The position numbers and the translations under genes are program-made. From positions 62,001 to 126,000 of the forward strand of contig JAKSYS010000032.1 in assembly GCA_022925895.1 (NCBI GenBank): DNA of 64,000 nucleotides. The letters run 5' to 3'. Shown in pieces: positions 11,253-22,167 of this stretch. The DNA is from Fragilaria crotonensis (taxonomy: Eukaryota > Bacillariophyta > Fragilariophyceae > Fragilariales > Fragilariaceae). Every line of letters begins with the position of its first letter. The first letter of the stretch is position 1. Below the pieces are notes generated by a model, which was not told the DNA's origin, searched no databases, and was given only the letters and a program-made list of their open reading frames with translations.

Positions 11253-12691
11253 GAATCCTAGGTGGGAAGGTAGCAACGAATGCGTAAGTCCCATCGCGTC
11301 CTATCGATCTGTTTCGCCTAGTAGTGTCGCTGGTTGTTGGCTCCTGATTGTAGTGCTGTATCTTGAGGAGGGAAGTAAAGTAGGTGGGTTTGAGGAGTCA
11401 TAAGTTGGGATACAGATGGTACTGCAGTGGTAGTACGTACCGGTAGAGAACTCTGAGTAAAAGTATGATACCCGGTACAATGCTCAGTACGAGGTTTGCA
11501 CTTCCTCCAGCTCTCAACTAGCTAGTAGAGAGAGAGCTACAAGTAGTACTTGTACTGGAGTACTACTTAGAGTCTGTAACCCATCATGCGCTGAGTCCAA
11601 CTATGAACGAGTATATACAATGCAGCCATGTAGTACATACAAGTACCGTTCGTACTGTAGCACACACAAATGAATTGCTACATGTATTCATAGCATGTAG
11701 TACTCCATATCATAGTACAATACTCGTACCACCAGAAGACCAGTAGATACTCCTACGTAATATTGCTTGTACTCTGGTACTGGTACTGTACAAGTCCGTA
11801 TGACATGTCAGTATGTGGTTGACAGCTGACTGTATGGTAATCCAGTACCCTCGAGTAGTATACATTCTACAGTACTGGAGTCCTACCGGTAGTTCCAGTT
11901 ATAGCCCTTACATCTATGACATACAAAGCCGCCTATGTATAATAACGACAAACCATGCGGACCAAGCATAAAAAGGAAACAAGCAGGGCTCGCCCATTGG
12001 CAGGTCTTCGTTATAAATGTAGGGGCTTTCGTACGTTTTATTCAAAAACCTAGTAGTAGAGACTTTGTTTTCAGACGTGACTGACGACTGATGACATCAC
12101 TCACATTTTACGTGCCCACGTAGGACATGGTACACAACTTTATTTTAAGAAGTCTATTAGGTTTTTCTGCATTTTGTACAGTATCTAATCATGATGTGGC
12201 TCGACACGCGGCATTGGCCAGCCTAAAATAAAGTTTAAATCCGTTAGACCTACTATCATCGCACGACACGAACACACGCCGGCGAAATTCGTGGTCGACG
12301 GCCGCACCAACCAGACTGCTACGTGCTTCTACTGTACTGTAGTACCTGGTACCTGCTAGCCGGTGCCGTGTTGTAATACGTTTGCTCCGAAGTATGGTAG
12401 ACTACGTTGTGCAAGTACCAGGTGTACCAGGTACAATACCATGTGCATTGGGGATTGGGCCTTGATAATGCACTCGAGAATGTGTAGATTTCATATATTA
12501 TTTTTGTTGGGATAAAACATCCGATGCAAGATTGATCAACCCAAATTTTACTGTCGATTGTCCAAATTTGATCCACTCGTTGCGATTTGCGATTGTTGCG
12601 ACGAACGTGTCCTCCAGCTATTCAGACCAACCCTGTCTCTGTCCAAACGTATGTATCAAGCGAGAAGCAGTTAGACCAGCAAAGAGAGCAT
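11253..12691. other. Intergenic, very rich in GTAC palindromic words
   Basis: From 11400 to 11900 and again at 12330-12440 the sequence is packed with GTACT, AGTAC and GTACCAGGTAC words, for example CAAGTACCAGGTGTACCAGG near 12413. The frame of the following kinase gene stays open upstream of its first ATG to a stop at 12569, so part of 12570-12691 is 5' leader or an unseen first exon. Confidence 0.5.
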
Positions 12692-15600
12692 ATGTTTGTG
12701 GCAGCATACTTGTTATACAAGCGCAATCAGGAAGAAGTCGACAACACAGTTGCGATTGGCAAGGGCGAAGCAATTCGAGCCATAACGAGCGCTGGGGCTA
12801 CCATTCGAACCACATCCACGCAAGTAATAGATCACGCGCTGCGCTGCTATCCATCCGAAGAAATAGCCGGTGACTCTGAAACCTTTGACGTGGAGGACGA
12901 ACACGATTCCAATTCCATCATTGCTTCCATGGTGACGTCGATCGATGCTCTTTCAGCCGTCTTTGCTGACGATATACGTCAAGAATGGATTGACGCTACC
13001 TTTGGCAAAGATTTTTACGCTTCCGAGAACTATACTCCTCCACGACAAGGTGTCGGCGACGCTGGAATTCCGTCGTACGTCACCTTTGAAGCCATAATTC
13101 CAGCAAATTCATCCGATATTGCTGAAAAAGTAGGCGTGACACTATCGAAAATAGCTATTGGTCTATACGTCCGAAAAATTGAACCAGGCTCAGAGGCGCA
13201 GTGTGCTGGGATCAGGGAAGGCAGCATTTTGGTAGATATCAACGGCTTGGGAATGTTGGGTGAGCCGTCTAGACAGGCTCTGGAACGTTTGTGGCAATAT
13301 GAAGGCTTTCTGGGTGACGACTACCCAAGTGTGTCCGACGACGGCACTCATTGTGGCCCCTTAGCTATGCGGTTCTACAAAAAAGGAAAGATTTACACAG
13401 CTATAATGTTCTTGAAAGGCCCGTACGGAATCTCTTGGGGACCCTGTGGGAATTTTGCGCTTGTGCAAAAAACATATTCATTTGCAGAAAAAGCTGGCGC
13501 GCGTCGGGGTTGTCTAGTGGCCGCTGTAAATATGCGATCAATGCGGGACATGGATCATGAAGTGGCTGCTGCTGAGATTCGAGACCTGTTCGTTGAAGGC
13601 AAACAGATTTCGTTGACACTTTGCTACACTCCAGCGGCGTCGCGTAGTGGTTTCTTTGAACGCTCAACCAATGGCAATGCAGACGTACCAAACAAAGTTC
13701 AATCTCCGAAAGCAAAGCGCACGATTGCGTCTGCTGACGGCGTCGAAGTTCGAATCCATCCTCTTGAGTATGGCCTCTTCTGGAAAAGGAAGCCCAACCT
13801 TGAACCCACGAACAAGTTTGAGGGGGGCAAGTCAGACCTTGCTGCACGAGTCGTCGCTGGCGAAGTTGAAGCACCAACAGGATTTAAGCATTCGAAGCTA
13901 TCCTTGATGGAGAAACCTGTACTGGGATTGCCGAAGGTGAATCGCTTTAGCAAGTGTCCCCCGCTGCCAAAGGAGCAATTGTTGGAAAAATGGGATTCAC
14001 TTGATTCGCTTGTTTATTGCCTTCGAGTTCATCAAGCGAGTTACGACGAAGATCGTCTTTTCGCAATGATTGATACATCGAACGATTTATCTGTCCTCCA
14101 AATGTTGCAGCTGATGATACAGACGGAAGGTGCATGGAAGGCAGCTGACGCATTCCTTCTGCAATGGGTCAGTGTGTTGTGCATCTCCACCGATGAAGAG
14201 AACTCATTCTGCACTGACGCGAATGGGCATGTATGGTCTGTATACGTAAAAGAGCTGTCCTCGATGCTCCTGGAATTGGTAAGTTGCATGTGTGTCAGCG
14301 ATGGAAAAGAGTTATCCGGTCTACTCATGATGCATCCGTCAGTCACGCTGCGATTATAACTTCTGCCAGCGATTGCACTTCATCCTGCGTTCCTATACTG
14401 CCACACTGGAAGGACATCGAAGAAAGGATGATTCATCAAGAAATGTGTTGAACTTACTCCAGGCGCTGGAGAGACTTCGCGCTGCGCAAAAGGAATTGGC
14501 GGCACAGCTCATCAACACGTCTTCTCGCGTCCGCGTTTCAAGCATGGATCACATCGACACAGAAAACATCGTGAAGACAGATAGTCAAGATTTGTTACAA
14601 ATTGCGGCTTCAGCCAGTAGCGCTCAGAGCGAAGGTATAGCAACGGCACACAAGAAACCGAAATCGATGTTCAAGATTTTTCGCAAGAAAAACAGGAACA
14701 GCCCTGCAGCCTTTCATTCGACCTCAGTTCCGCTGAGATCCAGGCACTCCACACCTGATTTGCTATCGATCCGACCGGAACCGACTCAGGTACCAGCTTC
14801 GATGAGAAAGGGAACTGCATCGCTTAGTAGCCTAGCTTCCCAGCTGGAATTTTTTTCTGTGCCATCGCTACTCGATAACATGAATCGTTTCTTGGCAGAG
14901 CTTGATGGCATATGCGACACTATCGAAGGTTCTTTGCTAAAATCTATCAGCCAAAAGATTGCAGACTGGGCCCTTCAGCCGTGGTCAGACAGTAAGGAAT
15001 CAGAGCTTGCGAAAGTCACTGACGGCATGAGGCAAGGGTTGCGGAGCATCATGGCATCAGGCAATCCGCTCACACCGCTCGTCAATCCCATTGAAGCAGG
15101 TGAAGTGTTGGCTTCTGTAGACGCCGACGAGTGCTATATTCTCCCGTCAGCGCACTTTCCTCTGCTCTTGACCTTCAACGTTCGCTCGAAGCAAAACGAG
15201 CAATCGGCAAAGCTGGTGAACTCAAACCATTTTGTCCGTCAGGAGCACCTTTACAGAACGAAAGTGGAGATTGTCGCTATTCGTGGGTCGGCCTCTCCAA
15301 TGAAACCGTCAAAGAACGGGTCGTCAGATGGTAAGAACCGAAATGCACGCGCCTACGTGGTTCAGGCTGCAGTTGCTGGAACCATCATGGAGTCTGGCCG
15401 AAGTGTTCCCTTGGACGACAAGTCCAAAGTTCACAGTTGGCTGAAGGATGGAATCCTCACTTTTGACACGCGATCCTGTTGGGGTCCGCCCCAAACCCTT
15501 TCGCTCAGCGTCTCTACCGTTTCGATCGGCAGCGATGGACATGAACAAGTCGTCCACTCCGATGACAAGGGCAAGCTTCACTATGCGTCCGAAATTGGTC

Positions 15601-16814
15601 ATTGTTGGGTTGATATGAAACCGTTGTGGGACAGAATCGACAGCGGTGGCCATGAGACCTCGAATTCTACAGTCAGTTACCATGCCCAAGTTTGGTCGCT
15701 TCAGAATTCTGAACCATTTGATCAGCACGGCGAGCTTCGTAATGGGATGGCACCGGTGCCGGAGAGGCTGGAGTTGGAGTTGCGAGTATCGAATGAGCGA
15801 TTAAACTTTGGTGAATCCGATGGCGGGTATCAGTCACGAAAGCGCATGCTGCTTTACAAACACGACGATGATCTTCGCCAGGAGATGTTTGCTATCCAGT
15901 TTATCAACGTTTGTGGTTCCTTGTTGAAAGCGTCGGGTCTCGACCTAAAGTTGCTCACCTTTCGGTGCATCCCGGTGGGAGCGAATCGCGGTTTCATTGA
16001 ATGGATCCCTGGCAGTGTTCCTTTGAGCGATGTTTGTCAGCCGCTTTCCGGAGGAGTTTTCGCGCGGTCTTCCTCCGACGAAAGCGAGAATCGGAAACGA
16101 GGATCACTCAATGGTAGAGATGATCCGCTTTCAGAAGTTGCAAAGGCCGGTTTGTTCAAATATGAGTCTTTGCCCCGCTCACCCACCAAACAAGCAGCAT
16201 CCGTTCCAGGTCAGGAACGAGAGAACTCGCTGGTCAATAACTCGATCCAAGAATTCTTACGAAGCACGGCCTATGATCCGCATGCTCCCTACTTTATTCA
16301 AAGAGAAGCCATGGACAATTTCGTCAAGAGTTGTGCTGGTTAGTGTGTTTTGACCTATTTGCTAGGCGTCGGTGATCGTCATTTGGACAATTTGCTCCTT
16401 CATCAGAGTGGACACTTCTTTCATTGTGACTACTCCTTCATTCTCGGCAATGACCCCAAGAAGTACCTTCCAATGAGAATCACCGAGCACATGATACATG
16501 GCATGGGTGGTCGTGATAGTGATAACTACGCTCGCTTTCTCTCGTTGGCGGGGGCGACCTTCATTGCACTTCGTCGCCATGAGAATGTTCGTGTTATCTT
16601 ATCCATGGTCCATTTGATGTCGCCGTCAGCCCTCCCGGACGTTTCTGTCAACCAAAGTCCAGGACAAGCCCTTGATGGAGTTGTAGAGCGTCTCCGCCTT
16701 GATCTTTCGGATGAAAACGCCATCACCTACATGGAGCAGCTTATTGAAGATAGCGTCTGTTCTAAGCTCTGGATTGCATTGGATGCAATGCATAGTATCG
16801 GGAAAAGGTTTTGA
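12692..16814 (+). CDS. Vps34-like (class III) PI3-kinase with N-terminal PDZ domain and an in-frame TAG
   Basis: The first in-frame ATG is at 12692; an upstream exon is possible. A PDZ-like module (LYVRKIEPGSEAQCAGIREG) lies about 165 residues in. A helical region follows, then an intron at 14279-14369 (91 nt, GTAAGT, phase 0), a basic linker, a C2-like beta region, and a PI3/4-kinase domain. Kinase marks: YKHDDDLRQEM (ATP-binding Lys), VGDRHLDN (catalytic loop) and the Vps34-type end RLDLSDENAITYMEQL. Vps34 makes PI3P on endosomes and autophagosomes. Oddities: a TAG at 16341-16343 sits in frame between SCAG and CVLTYLLGVGDRH, exactly where family members have Tyr. The DFG motif reads DYS. 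A 27-nt GT-AG removal would erase the stop but also conserved residues. Class III is the best fit; the PDZ fusion is unusual. Confidence 0.8.
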
Positions 16815-17493
16815 TTACATCGCTCGCGGTGAGGAGAGAATGCGAATAATACCTGCATGTGTAATTGGTATACGCATTAAAGATAAGAGCTGTTGCCTTT
16901 TCCTTCGTTGTCACGGGTCACGGTACCTTGAGCAAAGATAGGAACGTGCTTCAGGTAAGCCCGCTGATAAGGTGTACTCGGAGTACGTGCACAACAACTC
17001 AGCGGCTGTTCGAGAACCGTCGCTGTCTCTACGCCATCATGGCCCAATTCTATCGACCTACGTCGTCACTCTCCTCCGATTAGAGCTTGCCAAATAATTA
17101 ATTCTCGAACACTGTACAATCACTCATGGTGCCGTGCACGAAGGACAAAAATCACTCCCAATTTCGAGCGAAACTGCGATGAACCTATACGTCCTTGAGA
17201 TATATTGGTGGCAAGCGGAGGGATTCCACGTCAACACGAGTGAATGTGCTTGATGTGTGTTGTGCAGCAATACTTCAGTACGTGTATACGTACCAGGTAC
17301 ACATCGTACTCGGAGTATTTACAAGCGCTGTTTCGGATGTGTACATTGTACGCCGTCCTTGGTACAACCTTGGAGACGATGACTGTATGGAGCGCCACGC
17401 AAAATCTATATTGAAAAATTGAGGTTCGCCACTTCACGCTGACATTTCCCAACTCTTTTTCCTCCTTGGTTTATCGTGTCTTCATCGTCCACC
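16815..17493. other. Intergenic, no gene seen
   Basis: This gap holds GTAC words (ACGTACCAGGTACACATCGT near 17290) and the leader of the PLAC8 gene. No coding frame is convincing. Confidence 0.5.
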
Positions 17494-18769
17494 ATGTCCG
17501 GCACCATCTACCCACGAGCCGATAATAAGGGGGCCTATGCTCAGTTGGAGCAGAGTTTGGTGGCTCCGGAGGTGGATTTGCCAACGACGAGTGCGACGGT
17601 GAGTTCGTACAACAAGCGCGATTTCGATCATGAATCAGAATTCAATGCTCCAGTTCACCACAACACACCCCGATGACGAACTAATATCTTGCTCAGAGAA
17701 TTCGATGTGTGGGTCGGGTTCGTGATAGAGACTCTCTCTTCCTCCCGATTCTTCAATGAAACTACAGATAGAAGCTAATCTTCTCTCCGAGGGGTGGTCC
17801 TTATCACATGTTCGTTGATGTCCGAACTCACACCTTTTCTTTTTTACAGCCCATGGTCGAAGTCATTGCGCCGGCGACTCTGTCAGAGGGTTATCAATTC
17901 GAGGCACAGCTTGGTGAGAGAACAATCCAGGTTACAGTGGTGAGTATGCACTTGATTTGCTGTTCTCTCGTAGAGCCAGCATTTTCAATAGAAGTTATCA
18001 ACATACCTACCATGAAACTAATCAAAATGTGGACAAATCCATTTGCCGTTAATAAATAAACAGCCGCAAGGTGGTGTTGAGGGTGGACAAAAGTTCATGG
18101 TCCCGTTGCAAGAAAGTCCCCAAGCAGGCATTCTTTCTCACAAAGTCAGTATTCCCGTCGGTCATTGGAGGGACGGTCTCTGTAATTGCTGCGCATACGG
18201 CCCATGCCATAATCACTTCATCATGGCGTGCCTCTGTCCTCTTGGTGAGTGGCCTGTTTAGAATGTGTGTGCTGCTGGTTTTGAGAGTGCTGGCCGTATC
18301 TCAATCATATTCAACCTCAGTTGCAGCAGGGCAAGTCATTTCCCGTTTGAAGTTTACCATTTGGGGCAAGCCCGGCACGACCGCCGAAACAGCTGGAGCA
18401 TTTCAGACCATCGTTGCAATGACTGCTGCTTACTTCCTCATCGTCATTTCGATTGCTGTAATTTGCGCTCCATTCGACCCGGATTACCCACCACCCTTTG
18501 TCGTCGTGCTGATGATTATCAAATCGTTCATGGGATATGCTTTTTTGCTTTATTCTATCATCGTTCTCTGGAATTTGAGATCCTATATTCGCAACAAGTA
18601 TGCCATCCCCGAATCTTGCAATACAGGCTGTGACGATTTGTTATGCGCCGTGTGCTGCAGCCACTGTGCTGTTGCGCAAATGTTACGTCATACAACTGAT
18701 TACGATACGTACAACGCTAGTTGCTGCAGTGAAACTGGAGTACCTCCTCATGTGCCGTCGATTGTTTAA
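17494..18769 (+). CDS. PLAC8-domain membrane protein, four exons
   Basis: Exons are 17494-17598, 17850-17939, 18064-18244 and 18330-18769. Each donor is GTGAGT and phases agree, giving 271 residues. The N-terminus is polar. The PLAC8 (DUF614) part starts with GHWRDGLCNCC, followed by CHNHFIMACLCPL. Two hydrophobic spans come next (TIVAMTAAYFLIVISIAVIC and VVVLMIIKSFMGYAFLLYSI), then a closing Cys cluster, CDDLLCAVCCSHCAVAQM. Plant PLAC8 proteins act at the plasma membrane in cell-size control, metal export or calcium flux; which applies here is unknown. An alternative acceptor 3 nt upstream of 18330 would add one Ala. Introns take up more than a third of this small gene. Confidence 0.85.
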
Positions 18770-19274
18770 TGCTGCTGATGATCCTGTCAGTACCTCGAAA
18801 TCTAGCGCTCAAGTAAAAAGTTAGCATCTCTTATATTGAGTCTTCTGCACTTCGACTCTCGCTGCTGATCCAACAGCTGGAAGCAATTCGAAATCATGTG
18901 GTGAGAGGCTTGTCCTATACCACAAATCGCAAACAGCGTCTGCATCTGTACTCTTGTTGTTTGACGTGTGACAAGATTGCAAGCCTTTACATCGTCGAAT
19001 CGAGCACTATCTGCATGACGGTGCAAGATCTCGTAGAGGGGGGAAATGGAGGCTCGCTGACCTGGGAGATTTGAATGTTCCGATTAGACCTCAGTAGTCG
19101 GCAAACACAAGGTACGTTTTCAAGTCAGACCCTCTTAAGTCGGAGTAATAATAAAGTAAACACTAAACTCATCCTAGAAAACAGATCCTGCAGTATAGTC
19201 AGCTTTCAGTACCTGGTACCGACGCCCATAAATACAGCACCACTAGTGAATCAGTGAGTAGAAAAAAATTTCCT
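18770..19274. other. Intergenic between convergent genes, no gene seen
   Basis: The PLAC8 gene (plus) and the DOMON gene (minus) point at each other across this gap, so it should hold two 3' untranslated regions. A CAGTACCTGGTACCG word occurs near 19208. Confidence 0.5.
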
Positions 19275-21107
19275 TCACATTGCCAAATTCATCGCAAAAG
19301 CGAATGACATTGCGAGCACGGCGGCCAACAACCTGGCATGTGTGACTGTAGAGGAAGCTGACGGTAGTGGCTTGGGTGCTGCCGTAGGTGCCGCAGTTGA
19401 ATCCGATGCCGCAGGTGCCGCAGTTGAATCCGATGCCGCAGGTGTCGCAGTCGCAATTGGACCCGATATCGCAGGGCACGTAGAAGGAGCGACGCCGAAG
19501 CTCCTCCCAACTTGAGAAATGTCCGAAATGTTGGAATTGCTCCACTCCACTCCGCAGGGAGGAAAGAAGTCGCCAACTCTCAGTCCGCACAAGTACGGAA
19601 TCTCCATACCTAGAATCGCGAAAGATACACGAGGGTAATAAGATAAGAAAGCAATGCACATCTCCTGATTGCTTCCAAGACCAAAATCTTCACCGTTCGG
19701 AGCATTGTAGATACACGAGGTGCGGAACGAATCACCAGGAGCGATGGTGAAAGGCTGCTGGATCACAGCCAAGCTACCCTGCTGGTCGAAGTCCCAAAAC
19801 TGAGCTTCTGCCTGCCGAATAACTTCATCATTTCGAATCTGAGAATTCACCATTCTGACCCCAGACTTGTGCATATGCAAACTCTCTACGATGACTGTCA
19901 AGGGCTGATCCACAATAGACGACGAGCAACTGCTCTTACAATCGAACGTATGCTCAGACAATCCACCGTTGATGCTGACTGGCTCATTAAGCAACCCAAT
20001 AAGGGGATCACCAGTTTGGAAAATGCCCATATCATACTGGCGCTTCTTGCTTGTGTAATAAAACTTGACACCACTGCTGTCAATCATTCCGTCATCGAGT
20101 TGTGGGTTGTTGTAGTGGGTTTCCAACTGGAAGGCCTTGAACCCTGACGATCCAAGAGGGCTGCCAACATTGTAGGGGAGCATCATTGGCAAATTACCCG
20201 GGGCCCATGCGTATGCTGTCTCGATGAAGACCGCCGCATTACACTCGTCGGTTGTGTTGAGAGAAACACTCAGCGCACGCAAAACAAAATGGTGCACATA
20301 CTTAGCTGTACGTGCATCGATTATAGGTTCAATCCCGATAACGTGTAGGTCTTGGTCAATTGGAGCACCCAACGCTACTAGATCGCTGGTCGAGAAGCAA
20401 AATTTGTGATACGTTGTTTCAGTCGCAGGAATTGCAAAGTCCACAGCCGCGAGCAAGAAGGTTCCTTCGGCTTCGGCGGCCATGTTCTCCTGAAATAACT
20501 CAAGTTCGTCAACAGCCGTTTTGCTCATAAAGCGAACAGCGCCTTTCGCTCTATTGCTAAGACCATGGTAGGAAGGAGAAGATTCATTGCCCCAAGCGGC
20601 AATGACTCGAGTTGCTTCGACTCTTTGGTCGCTGTCGTCGATGATGATATGATCTTGAGAGTCGCCCGTGTCCAAGAGACGGTTCGCCTCGAAGATGATA
20701 AATCCGTCTTCTGTCTGTGACCTTACCAGCGTCCAACTCTGGCAATCGTCGGGCATAGGGTTAACAAGCTCATCAAGCACGTACGAATCAACAAGTTCGT
20801 CTGTTTCAGCACTGTACAACACAATATCGGCACCTCTCATACCGCCTGCTTCTGCAAGTCCGAATCCAACCCACCCAGTCGCCTTACAAGCAACAGCGAG
20901 TTGGACGTGACTCTCGTTGGTTGACCAGTGGACAGCGACTCCTGTTGCGCTCGACGATTCAAGCCACGTGCTGCGGTCGTACGACGAGCTATTCAACCAA
21001 TCCAGGTATACACTGTTGTCTAATCCTCCGAAATATGTGGAGGGATCCGCGGCCTTCGCGACGGCAATAAACAAGAGAAAGCATTGGTGAGATTTTGATT
21101 TCGCCAT
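19275..21107 (-). CDS. DOMON / copper type II ascorbate-dependent monooxygenase, GPI- or TM-anchored
   Basis: A single open frame of 610 residues starts at the ATG at 21107. It has a signal peptide, a DOMON domain (WLESSSATGVAVHWS to about residue 190), then the two lobes of the DBH/PHM copper monooxygenase fold. Copper ligands are visible: His-His in KYVHHFVL and His in FQLETHYNNP (CuH site); HMH in ESLHMHKSGVRM and Met in NQEMCIAF (CuM site). After the fold comes an Ala/Ser/Thr/Pro-rich spacer with a short duplicated unit and a C-terminal hydrophobic stretch (ARLLAAVLAMSFAFAMNLAM), suggesting a GPI signal or tail anchor. Animal relatives (DBH, MOXD1) hydroxylate catecholamines or similar substrates. 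The diatom substrate is unknown. There are no introns. Confidence 0.9.
   Translation of the reverse strand: MAKSKSHQCFLLFIAVAKAADPSTYFGGLDNSVYLDWLNSSSYDRSTWLESSSATGVAVHWSTNESHVQLAVACKATGWVGFGLAEAGGMRGADIVLYSAETDELVDSYVLDELVNPMPDDCQSWTLVRSQTEDGFIIFEANRLLDTGDSQDHIIIDDSDQRVEATRVIAAWGNESSPSYHGLSNRAKGAVRFMSKTAVDELELFQENMAAEAEGTFLLAAVDFAIPATETTYHKFCFSTSDLVALGAPIDQDLHVIGIEPIIDARTAKYVHHFVLRALSVSLNTTDECNAAVFIETAYAWAPGNLPMMLPYNVGSPLGSSGFKAFQLETHYNNPQLDDGMIDSSGVKFYYTSKKRQYDMGIFQTGDPLIGLLNEPVSINGGLSEHTFDCKSSCSSSIVDQPLTVIVESLHMHKSGVRMVNSQIRNDEVIRQAEAQFWDFDQQGSLAVIQQPFTIAPGDSFRTSCIYNAPNGEDFGLGSNQEMCIAFLSYYPRVSFAILGMEIPYLCGLRVGDFFPPCGVEWSNSNISDISQVGRSFGVAPSTCPAISGPIATATPAASDSTAAPAASDSTAAPTAAPKPLPSASSTVTHARLLAAVLAMSFAFAMNLAM
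19382..19466 (-). repeat. 27-nt in-frame repeat in the DOMON protein spacer
   Basis: Two near-identical copies and one diverged copy encode an Ala-Ala-Ser-Asp-Ser-Thr-Ala-Ala-Pro unit before the C-terminal hydrophobic stretch. Confidence 0.75.
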
Positions 21108-21535
21108 CGCGAAAGCAAGTCAATTTGAACGTTATGATGTGTAATCATCATGTTGGCATGCGGTAAACAACGGCGTCCACTTTCACTCTACACATGCCGT
21201 AAGTTGTACTTGCTGCCGAATACTTGTAACAAGCAGGTATATATGATAATGATTATACATGTACCGTTATAAATGGAACCAATAAATTGCCCCCTCCCCT
21301 TCGAGGCGATCCCCAACGGTTATTTTTGGCAGTTATCTGCCTGACGCTGTATCAGCCGTGAAACCTCGTACCGGTACCAGTACCAGGTAGAACTCCAGTA
21401 CCAATTTGGACTGGAACATGACATCTGTACAGTATCAGGTTCACACACATGGTACGAGGGACACGACGTCATCAAATAACGTCTAACGCCAATGATGCGT
21501 TAATGTTTGGGAAAATAAAAAGGCATAAAGGACTA
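21108..21535. other. Intergenic, upstream of the DOMON gene
   Basis: Probable promoter of the DOMON gene on the minus strand. It contains CGGTACCAGTACCAGGTAG near 21371 and ends at the left TA of the MITE. No gene seen. Confidence 0.5.
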
Positions 21536-22167
21536 CCGTAAAACTCTCTGGTTAAGACCCAGGAATTGTGCGTGATTTTGTCCAATTTTGGGGGGGTGGG
21601 TCTTAACCTACGTAAACTGATAGCACGATTCCGTTCAAATGTGAACCATAAAACATTTAAAAAGAGGGTTTTTCCCTTATCTGATTCGTGTCTGAGAAAC
21701 GTCCTCACTGTTGTTGGTTCTCATCGTCGTTCGGTGACGTCGTTGTCCACAATGATCGGACTACTGCTCTTTATCCGTAATAGCAAAAGGAGGCGTTTCA
21801 CGAACTTTCAGAGGCTTGCAAATAGTTACGAGGTTTGTTCCGTTGAAGAATGTGTGCGCACGCATGCATGGTTTGTTCGGCGCGTTTTGGGCCGAAAAAC
21901 CCGAAAACGTCTGTTGGCACCCCGAGGAATCCGTCAAAACTGTTGTCCATCCACCTGTATATTCGACTAGAAATCACTCGTAACGTCATCTGATTATATA
22001 AGTGTTATATATGGAATTGAAGCCCTTTTTGTCCTCTTTCCGGTCAGGTTGTCCATTCTAGAGAGAACGAAGTACAGCTGGGTTGGCATGCACATGTCTG
22101 GGAAATGACCTTTTTTGGCGGGGGTGGGTCTTATCCTACGAGGGGTCTTAACCAGAGAGTTTTACGG
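21536..22167. mobile_element. MITE with 25-bp perfect terminal inverted repeats and TA target duplication
   Basis: The left end (21536-21560, starting CCGTAAAACTCTCTGGTTAA) and the right end (22143-22167) are exact reverse complements over 25 bp. TA dinucleotides flank both ends (21534-21535 and 22168-22169), the target duplication of Tc1/mariner/IS630-type elements. Inside each end is a subterminal segment in direct orientation, GGGTGGGTCTTAACCTACG at about 21593 and GGGTGGGTCTTATCCTACG at about 22121, which may be a transposase binding site. At 632 bp with no recognisable transposase it is non-autonomous. Perfect ends suggest a fairly recent insertion. Confidence 0.85.

Noticed and set aside
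16338-16366. 27-nt GT-AG segment that could splice out the TAG in the Vps34-like gene
   Set aside because: Too short for an intron, and it would remove the conserved CVLTYLL segment of the kinase fold.
21566-21970. 134-codon open frame inside the MITE as a transposase
   Set aside because: No DDE triad or helix-turn-helix pattern is recognisable, and the frame is short and basic, as chance frames often are.
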